DNA of 64,000 nt from Nonomuraea wenchangensis (GTDB taxonomy: Bacteria; Actinomycetota; Actinomycetes; Streptosporangiales; Streptosporangiaceae). The position numbers and the translations under genes are program-made. The stretch covers positions 213,618 through 277,617 of the forward strand of contig NZ_FOHX01000012.1 in the NCBI RefSeq assembly GCF_900111685.1, read 5' to 3'. Shown piece after piece: positions 17,428-25,790 of the stretch. The notes below the pieces were generated by a model that did no database searches, was not told the DNA's origin, and saw only the letters and a program-made list of their open reading frames with translations. Each line of letters opens with the position of its first letter. Positions within the stretch are counted from its first letter, which is position 1.

Positions 17428-18198
17428 CTAGCTGGCTTCGAGAACGAAGAACAAGAAGCAGAGGAACCTCGTGCGAGTGGGCTCGATCTTGCGGAGTTCC
17501 TCGGGGAACAGTTCGCGGGCTTCCGGCACGAACGGCGGTTCGCTGATGACGCTGATGCGAAAGCCCGCCGCGGTGAAGGCTTCGGTCATCGCGTGCAGCG
17601 GCCGGTCCCAGAACCGCATCTGGACGGTCTGTCCGCCCTTGGTCCATTCGTCGGTCCGGCTGCGGGTCTCGAAGTACTTGGGCTTCTCCCCGGCCAAGTG
17701 CTGAAAGAGAGCGACGCTGAAAGGATGGTCGACCGAGACGAGGAGTCTGCCACCAGGCTTCAGCACGCGTCGCAGCTCGGCCAGCGTCGGTCCCCAGTCT
17801 TCCAGGTAGTGCAGCACCAGGGACGCGACGACGTCGTCGAACGCCTCGTCGGGGAAGGGCAGTGGGCCGGCCAGGTCGGCGACCTGCAGATCCGCGTCGG
17901 CGCCCAGCCGCTGCCGGGCCTGCTCCAGCATCCCGGCGCTCGCGTCGATGCCGGTCACGATGGCACCTCGATGGCGCAGTTCGGAGAACAGAGGGCCTGC
18001 GCCGCAGCCGGCGTCGAGGATGCGTCTTCCGGCCACCTTCCCGGCAAGCTCCAGCATCGCGGGCCGCTCGTAGTACGCGTTCAGGAGGCTCGTCTCGTTC
18101 TCGGCCGCGTAGCCCTCAGCCATCCTGTCGTAGTCGTTGATGGGGGAGGGCTGTGCGGTCTCAGCGTGATCTGCGGGCATGGTAGACATGCGGGCCAT
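17428..18198 (-). CDS. class I SAM-dependent methyltransferase
   Basis: 256 aa. Motif I is ILDAGCGAGPL, then GIDASAGMLEQAR, ADLAGPLPFPDEAFD and VLKPGGRLLVSVDHPF. The family is UbiE/MenG-like with unknown acceptor. It differs from the neighbouring methyltransferase (16558-17328) beyond the shared core, so the two are not a recent duplication. Starts at ATG 18198, 18189 or 18180 are all possible; no clear ribosome site distinguishes them. Confidence 0.85.
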   Translation of the reverse strand: MARMSTMPADHAETAQPSPINDYDRMAEGYAAENETSLLNAYYERPAMLELAGKVAGRRILDAGCGAGPLFSELRHRGAIVTGIDASAGMLEQARQRLGADADLQVADLAGPLPFPDEAFDDVVASLVLHYLEDWGPTLAELRRVLKPGGRLLVSVDHPFSVALFQHLAGEKPKYFETRSRTDEWTKGGQTVQMRFWDRPLHAMTEAFTAAGFRISVISEPPFVPEARELFPEELRKIEPTRTRFLCFLFFVLEAS

Positions 18199-18920
18199 TT
18201 TGGCCCAGCACTCTCGGCGGCACAGACATACGGCAGATCTTGATCAAACACGACACCGGCATGTCATCCCTCTCGCCAGCGAACGCAGCAGATCGAGCCG
18301 GCCCGAAGTAGTCTCTCCACGCTGCTCGTATGCGCGGAACTCCGCAGTTCAAGCGCACATCCGCCAACTGAAGCGCTCAGTCACCCCTGCCTGGCGGACA
18401 CGCGGGGCCAACTGTCGCCCCCATGGGCCAAGTAGCGCTCCCAACGTCAGCAACTCCGATGGCCCACCGGCAGGTCCGCTTCCAGATGACGTGATGGACC
18501 GTCATCTTCAAAGCCGTCAGACAGACACCTCGTGTTTGGACCCAGCGAAAATGACAGTGGGACCGGCTCCCGACCTGGGCACCGTCACAGTCATCGAAGA
18601 TGACCGTAATCAGCCGAAGATCACGTGCTGTGACCTTGGGCGACTCAGGTAGAGGCCATGGCTCCAGGGTTCGGGATTGTTCTGGTCCGGGATGCCAGCG
18701 GAGCCTTCACGTGGTCGGAACGTCGTGCGCCTGGAGCTGAGAGATGATCACCGCTCGGAGCGCCTCGACCTTCTGGCACCAAGATCGGCTCAGCGGGCGC
18801 TCCGCTTGGTGAAGTCGGTCCGGGGCGCGGTTCCGGTCTTTCGAACGGCCATCCCTCCGGATCGACTTCACCACGGACTTGGGGACAAACCTGAAGAGAT
18901 CCGCTTGGCTGGCAGGCGGG
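18199..18920. other. intergenic region without recognised gene
   Basis: About 720 bp with several weak frames but no family motif, no convincing ribosome site and no hairpin terminator. It contains one copy (18534-18587) of a 54-bp repeat that recurs just beyond the orphan CU044_5270 fragment. Confidence 0.4.
18534..18587. repeat. 54-bp direct repeat, copy 1
   Basis: Begins GTTTGGACCCAGCGAAAATG; aligns without gaps to 19255-19308 with about eight differences. The two copies bracket the orphan CU044_5270 C-terminal fragment. Confidence 0.6.
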
Positions 18921-19253
18921 CTAGGAGGCGGTGGGCGGGGTGTCGGTCGGGCCGCTGGTCAGGACAGCGGTGTAGCCAGTACGTGTGCCGCCGGGGCGTT
19001 CGTACGACTCCAAGGCGAGCGACTGCCCGGTCTCGGGATCGAGGATGATGCGGCTGGTGCCCATACCGCCGTCCAGCCCGTCCGCGGTGCGGGTGAAGGC
19101 CTGGCCCTGACGGCCCTTGGGGTCGGTGGCCTGGCCGAGCGACTGTACCCCTGGCAGGTCGGCCAGCATCCGGTAGACGGCCGCGCGGACCGTCGGGGAG
19201 AGCGGGCCCTCCGGCTGGAAGAGTCCCCGGTGACCTGCGGCCAGGTCCGACAT
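18921..19253 (-). pseudogene. C-terminal remnant of a CU044_5270-family protein
   Basis: The 110-codon frame carries VRAAVYRMLADLPGVQSLG and IILDPETGQSLALESYE, which match the C-terminal part of the two full CU044_5270-family proteins in this window (31742-32800 and 40785-41705; compare TRAALYRVLAGLPGVRVEND). The N-terminal membrane anchor and middle part are missing and no sigma-factor gene is adjacent. The upstream edge lies at the second copy of a 54-bp repeat. Most likely a truncated relic. Confidence 0.6.
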
Positions 19254-19254
19254 T

Positions 19255-19308
19255 GTCTGGACGCAGCGAAGATGACAGTGGAAGCTGCTCCCGACCTGGA
19301 CGCTGTCA
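19255..19308. repeat. 54-bp direct repeat, copy 2
   Basis: Begins GTCTGGACGCAGCGAAGATG. Within it ATGACAG (19272-19278) can pair with CTGTCAT (19303-19309). It ends 83 bp before the start of the next gene, so it could also be part of that promoter region. Confidence 0.6.
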
Positions 19309-19391
19309 TTTCGATGGACGTCGAAATATCGGCGCTCGTGTCATCGGCCGACCGGCGCCATCATGATCAGAAACGTCAATACACTATTGAC

Positions 19392-20186
19392 ATGCCGAAA
19401 CGCGCGGAGCCGATTGTCACTAAAACCGCAGGTCAGAGGGCCATTGAGGACATTGTAGAGCGACGCCGCAAGGTACACGATCCCGATCTGGAGGTGCTGC
19501 TGCGCGACGATCCGGCCGATCATCCGCTCACCGTGATCCGCTACGTCCTGACCCGGCGGCGGGTGCCGGACTGGGTGCTCGTCGGTGACGTGATCGACGG
19601 TCTGTGGGTGCTGGCCTACGTCCGGCGATACTGCCCGCACCTGCCGGACGAAGCAGACCGCTTGGAACATGAGCTCCTCGAGCTGGGCTGTACCAAGCAG
19701 ATCGCCATGATCCGGATGGCGCCCCCGCTCAACGTACGCAGCAGGCAGGCCGTGGAGCACCGCATCCTGCGCCATCGCGCCGCCAAACTGGGGCTGGCCC
19801 GTAACGAACGAGCGGAACGAGCACACCGGCGCTCCCCCACCCCTTCCGCCACGAGCTCGGCGGAGGCGACGTGGTACGACCGTCACGCGCTGCCGTTGTG
19901 GGAGGCGGCAGGAGAACTGGTGGCCTGTCGTGCGCGACTCGACCATCTGCTGGACGACGAGCTGGCCGAGAACCTGATCGGCCTGCGCCGTGCCGTCAGA
20001 GAGATGCAGTGGCCGCTGACGCCGGCCCAGTATCCGACGCTGCGCGAGATCGGCTGGTGGCTGGAGGAGATCCTCGACGCGCTGCCAGCGGAGCGCTATG
20101 CCGCCTTTCGGGAGCAACTGTCGGATCTCCTCCCCCGGCTCACCTTGCTCGCCGAGCAGCAGCACGAGGCACGCTTCGGCAGCTGA
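19392..20186 (+). CDS. hypothetical protein
   Basis: 264 aa, not recognised. It is Arg/Leu/Glu-rich and predicted mostly helical, with no signal peptide or membrane segment. Notable stretches are HPLTVIRYVLTRRRVPDWV and GLWVLAYVRRY in the N-terminal third and LREIGWWLEEILDALPAER near the end. TACACT lies exactly 6 nt before the ATG, giving a leaderless mRNA. It is convergent with the monooxygenase gene. Confidence 0.7.
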   Translation: MPKRAEPIVTKTAGQRAIEDIVERRRKVHDPDLEVLLRDDPADHPLTVIRYVLTRRRVPDWVLVGDVIDGLWVLAYVRRYCPHLPDEADRLEHELLELGCTKQIAMIRMAPPLNVRSRQAVEHRILRHRAAKLGLARNERAERAHRRSPTPSATSSAEATWYDRHALPLWEAAGELVACRARLDHLLDDELAENLIGLRRAVREMQWPLTPAQYPTLREIGWWLEEILDALPAERYAAFREQLSDLLPRLTLLAEQQHEARFGS

Positions 20187-20271
20187 CCTCGTACTGGCTC
20201 GCCGGCTCGCGAAGTCGCCGCTCCTGTTGGCGGCGTTGGTTGGCAGGAGGACCCCTCAGCCAGGCGGGCCC

Positions 20272-21315
20272 TTACATGGGTAGGAGGCGCATCAGGGCAT
20301 TGCGCGGGCCTGTCAAGCGATCGGCCCCGGCCAGGCGGGTCATCCACCGGGACGCGGTGACGATCCGCTGGGTTGCCGGACGCCGCTTGGCGTCGTACGC
20401 GCGCAGCGCCTGCTCGACGTCGCCCGGGTGGTCGCGCAGGCAGGCGGCGAGCTCGATCGCGTCGAGCAGGGCCTGGCAAGCGCCCTGTCCCAGGGCGGGC
20501 GTCATCGCGTGGGCCGCGTCCCCGATCAGCGCGACGTTCCCGGTGACGTAGGAGGCCAGCGGCGGCGCCAGGTCGTGGACCTCGTGCCGCAGCACGGTGC
20601 CTTCGTCGGCCGCGGCCAGCACCCGGGGGATGGGGTCGTGCCAGCCGGCGAAGCGGGCGCGCAGGTCGTCGAGCGTCTCGCGAATGCCGGCAGGGGTGCG
20701 CACCGGGGCGTACCAGTTGGTGACGCCCGGCGCCTGCGGGGTCATGCCGAACATCTGCCCGCGCCCCCAGGTCTCACCGTACTCCTGCGGCTCGAAGCCC
20801 TCGACGACGCCGCGCCAGGCGACGATGCCCGCGTAGCGGGGTCGCGTGCCGGGACCGAAGAACGCCTGCCGCACCGCGCTGCGGACCCCGTCGGCACCGA
20901 TCACCAAGTCATGTTCCGCCCGCAGGCCGGCGGGATCGGTGATCTCCACGCCGGTGCTGATCGTCTCCGGGTCCACCTCCTCCAACAGCAGCTCGATCAG
21001 CGAGACCCGCGACAGCATGCGGACGGGCTCCCCGCCGCGCCGTTCGATGCGGCCCAGCGGCAGGTCAGCCAGACGCCTGCCGCCGGGGGTACGGATCTGC
21101 GCCCACCGGTAGGGGACGGTGCGCTCGCGCAGCCGTTCGCCCAGTTTCAGTGCGGCCAGGCCGGCTTGGGCGTCCGGGCGCAGGCCCAGCGCGGTGCCCT
21201 CGGCGACGACCCGTGGCCACCGCTCGAAGATCGAAACCTTCCAGCCGATGGCACGCAGCGCGATCGCGGCGGTCAGCCCGCCGACACCGGCGCCCACGAT
21301 GAGGGCACTTCTCAT
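20272..21315 (-). CDS. FAD-dependent monooxygenase (aromatic hydroxylase type)
   Basis: 347 aa. The FAD-binding GxGxxG is in LIVGAGVGGLTAAIAL at residues 4-19, the DG motif in VIGADGVRSAVR, and the GD motif in ALIGDAAHAMTPALGQGACQA. Group A flavin hydroxylases of this kind oxidise aromatic or polyketide substrates with NAD(P)H. It is divergent from a TetR gene with a palindrome between them, so expression is probably induced when TetR binds the substrate or a related compound. Confidence 0.9.
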   Translation of the reverse strand: MRSALIVGAGVGGLTAAIALRAIGWKVSIFERWPRVVAEGTALGLRPDAQAGLAALKLGERLRERTVPYRWAQIRTPGGRRLADLPLGRIERRGGEPVRMLSRVSLIELLLEEVDPETISTGVEITDPAGLRAEHDLVIGADGVRSAVRQAFFGPGTRPRYAGIVAWRGVVEGFEPQEYGETWGRGQMFGMTPQAPGVTNWYAPVRTPAGIRETLDDLRARFAGWHDPIPRVLAAADEGTVLRHEVHDLAPPLASYVTGNVALIGDAAHAMTPALGQGACQALLDAIELAACLRDHPGDVEQALRAYDAKRRPATQRIVTASRWMTRLAGADRLTGPRNALMRLLPM

Positions 21316-21336
21316 TCCAATCACCACACCTGAGGT

Positions 21337-21350
21337 ACCACAGATGTGGT
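21337..21350. promoter_or_regulatory. putative TetR operator (ACCACA-GA-TGTGGT)
   Basis: A 14-bp palindrome with a 2-bp centre midway between the divergent monooxygenase (start 21315) and TetR (start 21380) genes. The arm TGTGGTG can also pair with CACCACA at 21322-21328. Confidence 0.6.
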
Positions 21351-21379
21351 GGTCATGTCGAGTGGAAACATAGAGACCC

Positions 21380-21961
21380 ATGGCGGAGAACAGTGACCGG
21401 CGCGACCGGTTGCGCGACGCGGCGATCGAGGTGCTGGCGGCCGAGGGCGGCCGGGGCCTCACGCACCGGGCGACGGACCGGGTCGCCGGGCTGCCGGAAG
21501 GCACGGCGAAGAACTACTTCCCGACCCGCGGCAGCCTCCTGCAGGCCGCCGCGGAGCGGTGCGTGGATCGCTACTTCGACGACCTCCAGCAGGCCGAGGT
21601 CCACACCGTCGACCAACTGCTCACGCTGCTGCGCCGACTGGTCGACAAAGCACTGACGGACAACAGGTCACGCGTCCTGGCCTACCTCGAACTGAACGCG
21701 GAGGCCGCCAGGAACGCACAGGTGCGGCAGACCATGGCCCGGCTCGCGCGCGCCGACCTCGACCTGCACCTGGTCCTGCAGCAGGCGGCCGGCCTCCCCG
21801 CCACCCGGGACGGCGCCGCCCTGGTCACCCTGGCCATCAACGGCGCGCTGGCCCACCTGCTCTCCCAGCCGCCCGACGTGCTGGCCTCCTACGGCCTCGA
21901 CGACATCGACGCCTTCCTGCACCGCCTCATCGCCGCCACCTACCCCGCCTGGACGGCCTGA
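21380..21961 (+). CDS. TetR family transcriptional regulator
   Basis: 193 aa. The N-terminal HTH reads LRDAAIEVLAAEGGRGLTHRATDRVAGLPEGTAKNYFPTRGSLL, with NYF replacing the usual YYHF; a helical ligand domain follows. The start ATG lies 65 bp from the divergent flavin monooxygenase start, with a 14-bp palindrome between. It is probably a local repressor of that monooxygenase and of itself. Confidence 0.9.
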   Translation: MAENSDRRDRLRDAAIEVLAAEGGRGLTHRATDRVAGLPEGTAKNYFPTRGSLLQAAAERCVDRYFDDLQQAEVHTVDQLLTLLRRLVDKALTDNRSRVLAYLELNAEAARNAQVRQTMARLARADLDLHLVLQQAAGLPATRDGAALVTLAINGALAHLLSQPPDVLASYGLDDIDAFLHRLIAATYPAWTA

Positions 21962-22914
21962 CCGGCGGGCCGGCAGTACCGGTCACCGCGCTATCTCCGC
22001 ATCCCCGCACGCTTCCAGGGCCTCCTCATAATTCCCGTGTATTGCCGCCCGGCGCCAGCCGACGTCTTCGTTATTTTGCGTATGGCATGCATGAGATGAG
22101 GGAGTAGTCGGCAGCGCACTCCCGGCCGCGCTGTGCAGGGCGAGCCAGGAGACCTTCCTTAAGGGCTCACGACCGGTCCTGAGTTTCACATGTCGGCGCG
22201 CCATCGGGCTCGCCACCCCCGTCGGGGAGATCACATCACCCCAGGTCGGATCGAGTAATAGGTGTGCAGACAGGTCTGTCGAAAGGTATAGAGACAGGCT
22301 TGCAGCTATCTGCATCAGAAGTACCAGGGATAGTGATATGAATAGTGTCTCCGAATGGCCTGAAGATATTCACATCGATAGTGGATGCGGCAGGCAGAGT
22401 GCAAGGGAGGCCGAAATGACAGGAGACAGTGCTGTAAAGCGTCTTGGCAGATGTTCTGCAGAAAGTCCTATCACGTCATAGGTCAATCGGTGATGCGAGC
22501 ACCGTGCCGACAGCCGAGCAGACTGATGACCAGATCGGGTGTGACAGCAGATGGAGGAGCCGTATGTGATCAGGGCAGAAGGTCAGGCCGTGACGAGGCC
22601 AGCGGATGCACTCGTCGGCGGATAGCGCGGGTGAGCGATCCTTCGTCGAAGTGACTGCCGGGTGGCCGCATCAGGTCACCGAGCGGGCGACGGGCGGAGG
22701 GGGCAGCGGAAGGGGAGGCCCGTTGAGGGATTGCCCAGGGGAGCGGGAGAACGAGCGCGGCGACACGCCGGAGCTGAAGATGACGTTCAAGGGATTCATC
22801 TGTTAAGAAAGGGACGGAAGTTCCATCAGCTTCGTCACGTTACCGGGAGCTTGCGCCTCTGCAGGAACAAGGGACCTTCCGTCCAGTCCTAGGAATGCAC
22901 AGGAGAGTAGATCC
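21962..22914. other. long non-coding leader upstream of parA-like operon
   Basis: About 950 bp without a convincing gene and visibly less GC-rich around 22220-22560 than its surroundings. It contains a 9-bp long-range inverted repeat, GGACGGAAG (22812-22820) with CTTCCGTCC (22876-22884), directly before the ParA ribosome site. A partition site or regulatory leader would be expected here, but I see no clear tandem iterons. Confidence 0.45.
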
Positions 22915-23943
22915 ATGAGCTTCCCCCTCTCTGCCACTCAGGCCCGTGGGATGACCACGCAGGAGATCATCGAACAGATCCGCCCCAAGCTGCGGCGGGT
23001 ACTCATCGTGTTGAACAACAAGGGGGGCGCCGGGAAGACCACCACCACGGCCAACATCTCGGCCCAGCTGGCAGCCGCGCTCCACCAAGCGGGATCGTCC
23101 AAGCGGGTCCTCGCCCTGGACCTCGACCCTCAGGGCAACCTGGGGCTGGATCTGGGCTACCAGGGCAGGCCCGGGGACGACGAGGGGCAGAGCGTCATCA
23201 ACGTGGTGGAGGGCACCGGGCCGTTGCACATCGTGCGCGACGTACGGCCTCAGCTCGACGTCGTTCCTGGCGGCAAGGTGCTCAAGCGAACGACCGCGTC
23301 GATCATCGGCACCAGGTCCATCGATCCCCGCAGGGAGATCCTGCTGAGTCTGGCCCAGGCACTGGCGGACGTGTCGGACGAATACGAGTGGATCCTCATC
23401 GACTGCCCGCCCAACATCGCCGACCTCCAGCACCTGGCTGCCGTCGCCGCCGAGTACGTGCTCATCCCGGTCTGTTTCGACCAGGGTGCAATCCAGGGCC
23501 TTGAGGGCGTCAGCGAAGTCTTCGACGTCGCATCTCCGCTCAATCCGGCGCTGACGCCGCTCGGCGTGCTGCTGTTCGGCTTCGACCGCCAGCATCTGCG
23601 CAAGGTCAAGGACGAAGAGGGGGAGGTGGTGGGTGTGAAGGAGATCGGCTTCCTGGCAAAGAAGCGGCGCGAGATCGAAGGCGTGCTCGGCGACTCGGGG
23701 ATTCCCATCTTCCAGACCGTCATCACGCGGGCCGTCAACGTCGCCGACCAGTGCCGCAAGCACGGCCGGGTGTTCGCCGAACTGGCGGATCTGACCGCCG
23801 GCGCGGACTGGAAGAAGCACGCCCGGCAACACCAGCTGTCTCTCAGCTCGGAGTCGGCCGAGACCTCCGCCATCGAGATGGAAGAGGCCACCATGGAGAT
23901 CATCGCTCGGGCGCTGGAACTGGAAGCGGAGGCGTACGCATGA
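22915..23943 (+). CDS. ParA family partition ATPase
   Basis: 342 aa. The deviant Walker A motif KGGAGKT spans residues 36-42, followed by LDLDPQGNLGLDLGY and Walker B ILIDCPPNIADLQHL. ParA proteins bind DNA non-specifically with ATP and move a partner bound at a centromere site. The protein carries a longer C-terminal helix tail (SSESAETSAIEMEEATMEII) than minimal ParA. The ribosome site AGGAGAG precedes the ATG. The stop overlaps the next ATG (ATGA), giving a ParA-partner operon, as on plasmids and integrative elements. Confidence 0.88.
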   Translation: MSFPLSATQARGMTTQEIIEQIRPKLRRVLIVLNNKGGAGKTTTTANISAQLAAALHQAGSSKRVLALDLDPQGNLGLDLGYQGRPGDDEGQSVINVVEGTGPLHIVRDVRPQLDVVPGGKVLKRTTASIIGTRSIDPRREILLSLAQALADVSDEYEWILIDCPPNIADLQHLAAVAAEYVLIPVCFDQGAIQGLEGVSEVFDVASPLNPALTPLGVLLFGFDRQHLRKVKDEEGEVVGVKEIGFLAKKRREIEGVLGDSGIPIFQTVITRAVNVADQCRKHGRVFAELADLTAGADWKKHARQHQLSLSSESAETSAIEMEEATMEIIARALELEAEAYA

Positions 23944-25103
23944 CGAGCGAGTTCTTCGACGACAAGCCGCCGCAGCCTCGCCTCAGCGGGATGACCCGGG
24001 CGCGCGGCAAGCGAGGACAGAGCGGCTTGGCGACGCTGGTCGGCAAGCCGGCCGAGGGGGAGCGGAAACAGCCTGCTCCGGAGGCTCCGGCGGCCGCCTC
24101 AACCACAGCCACAGCCACGGCAGCGCCGGCTCCTGCGCCGGCTCCTGCGCCGGCCGCCACGCCTGCCTCTGCACCGGCCGCGGCGGCGGCCTCTGCACCG
24201 GCGCCACCTGCTCCCGCTCCGGCTCCTCACGCAGAGCCGGTGGCGGAGCCGGTCGCAGCCGAGCCTGCGGCGGCAGCACCGGTCGCAGCAGAGCCCGCCG
24301 AGGTCGAAGCTCCGGCGCCACCGGTCGCTCCCCCGCCCGTGGCTCAGGAGGCGGAGAGCGCCTCCGCCGGGCTCGCCGTCGAGACGGCCACGCCGCAGAC
24401 GCCCGCGAAGCCCGTAAGCGCGGTCGTTCCACTCACGGACACGGACGCGGACGCCCGGCCAGAGCCGTCGGGATCGTCCGGCAGCTCCGCAGGCTCGCCC
24501 CTCGCGGCCCCTGAGGCGGCTCCACAAGCCCGTACGGCGGACGACGCGCCGTCGATGTCGCCGCCGCGTCCTTCTACGCCTCACGCGACCAAGCCGCGCC
24601 GCCAGGCCGCTCGTCCCGCGCAGGCCGCCGCCCGCCGCGCGCCCGTTCCGGTCGACGAGCCCTCGCCGACCAGTGCGTACCAGACGCCTGAGCAGGTCAG
24701 CATCTATGTGACGCCCAAGGTGAAAGAGCGGGCGCGCGAGATGAGCCGGGCCGAGGGCATCGAGTACGCCCAGCTGGCGATGGACGCCATCGACCACTAC
24801 CTGACCGAAGGCGTACTGGGGGTCCTGGTGCAGGCACGCCTGGAAGTGAGCCGGCCCAACGGCTCGCGATTCCCACCTCGAAGGAACCTGCGGTCACGGT
24901 CGAAGGCGGGCATCCGCCGGGTGCTGTGGCCGGTGCAGTTCCGCCCGGCCGAGCTCGACATCCTGACCGAGCTCGTCGAGGAGACCGGTGCCGAGCACCT
25001 GTCCACGCTGGTCTCCGTCGCGGTGGAGGCATATCTGCTCGACGACGACGAGGACGGCGCGCTCACCGGGGCGTCCGGCGTCAGGGCTCTTCCCGCCACC
25101 TGA
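23940..25103 (+). CDS. ParA partner: Pro/Ala-rich protein with two ribbon-helix-helix-like segments
   Basis: 387 aa, coupled to ParA by an ATGA overlap. Residues about 35-230 are a low-complexity Ala/Pro/Glu linker. The C-terminus has two similar strand-helix-helix segments: QVSIYVTPKVKERAREMSRA with QLAMDAIDHYL, and VLWPVQFRPAELDILTELVE with LVSVAVEAYLL. Each looks like a ribbon-helix-helix DNA-binding unit, and together they could fold as a single-chain dimer. By position it is the candidate centromere-binding protein, although no ParB domain is present. The function is inferred from context. Confidence 0.68.
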   Translation: MTSEFFDDKPPQPRLSGMTRARGKRGQSGLATLVGKPAEGERKQPAPEAPAAASTTATATAAPAPAPAPAPAATPASAPAAAAASAPAPPAPAPAPHAEPVAEPVAAEPAAAAPVAAEPAEVEAPAPPVAPPPVAQEAESASAGLAVETATPQTPAKPVSAVVPLTDTDADARPEPSGSSGSSAGSPLAAPEAAPQARTADDAPSMSPPRPSTPHATKPRRQAARPAQAAARRAPVPVDEPSPTSAYQTPEQVSIYVTPKVKERAREMSRAEGIEYAQLAMDAIDHYLTEGVLGVLVQARLEVSRPNGSRFPPRRNLRSRSKAGIRRVLWPVQFRPAELDILTELVEETGAEHLSTLVSVAVEAYLLDDDEDGALTGASGVRALPAT

Positions 25104-25234
25104 GAGCCGCGTGAGAGCACGTGAGAAGGGTGGCCCGGTGCCCTGTCGGTCAGGTCGAGCTCGACCGCCGCGGCGCCGGACTCCTCTTCCAGGTGCTCAC
25201 AGCGGGTGCATCCAGAGCTGACCGGCGAGCGATG

Positions 25235-25330
25235 AGTTCGCCGGTCCTCGGCGGTCCGGTCGTACCGAAACCGAGCTCGAACGCGTCGAGGTCGGCGAGG
25301 GTGAAGACGTCACACCGCTCCTCCTGGCAG
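25235..25330 (-). pseudogene. possible DUF397-like remnant
   Basis: On the minus strand the frame reads DVFTLADLDAFELGFGTTG, resembling the C-terminal FTLAE-DAF segment of DUF397 proteins. No start, no preceding W-R-KSS part and no partner XRE gene are present. Weak evidence; it may be chance. Confidence 0.25.
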
Positions 25331-25386
25331 ACAGGCGGGCGACGACGGGGTGTGACGAATCAGTGTCGGCGGCAGATGTCATACAT

Positions 25387-25790
25387 GTGAGCATTGTCGC
25401 GACGATCGAGATGACGCGTCAGCGGACCTGCGTGACCTGCACGCGTGGTTGACCGAGGATCAGGAGCTACGGGCCTGGGTGGAGCTGGTGGAGAGCCCGC
25501 CGCCGGAGGGCACGCTGGGACCCGTGGCCGATCTGGTGCAGATCGCCGTGGAGTCGCCGGAGGTCGTGGCAGGGGTCACCAGCGTGATCATCGCCTGGCT
25601 GCGTTTTCGGCGGAGCGACGTGAAGATCAAGATCAGGAACACCAGGTCCACCAGTCAGGTGGACGTGAGCGTGACCCGGGTGAAAGGGCTCGACGGCGCG
25701 CAGCTGGGCGAGCTTACCGGGCAGATCAAGCGGGCGATCAGCGGAGAGCCTCCCAACGAGATCCCTCCTGACGGCGGGGCCGGTGGATGA
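25387..25790 (+). CDS. EACC1 (effector-associated constant component) family protein, apparent frameshift at N-terminus
   Basis: Small constant component found beside caspase/STAND effectors in actinobacterial conflict systems. The uninterrupted frame (from TTG 25449) reads LRAWVELVESPPPEGTLG, VTSVIIAWLRFRRSDVKIK and QVDVSVTRVKGL, the EACC1 pattern. In that frame the upstream codons still encode DDASADLRDLHAWLTEDQ but have no start. The expected first strand, MSIVATIE from GTG 25387, lies in another frame. One base missing near 25409-25412 would join them. This is a sequencing error, a mutation, or a shortened protein from TTG. The stop overlaps the next GTG by 8 nt. Confidence 0.7.

Noticed and set aside
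21983..22315. 110-codon minus-strand frame in the parA leader
   Set aside because: No start signal, no recognisable motif; left as non-coding.
22840..23832. 330-codon minus-strand frame opposite parA
   Set aside because: The plus strand has intact ParA motifs and a ribosome site; the minus frame has none.
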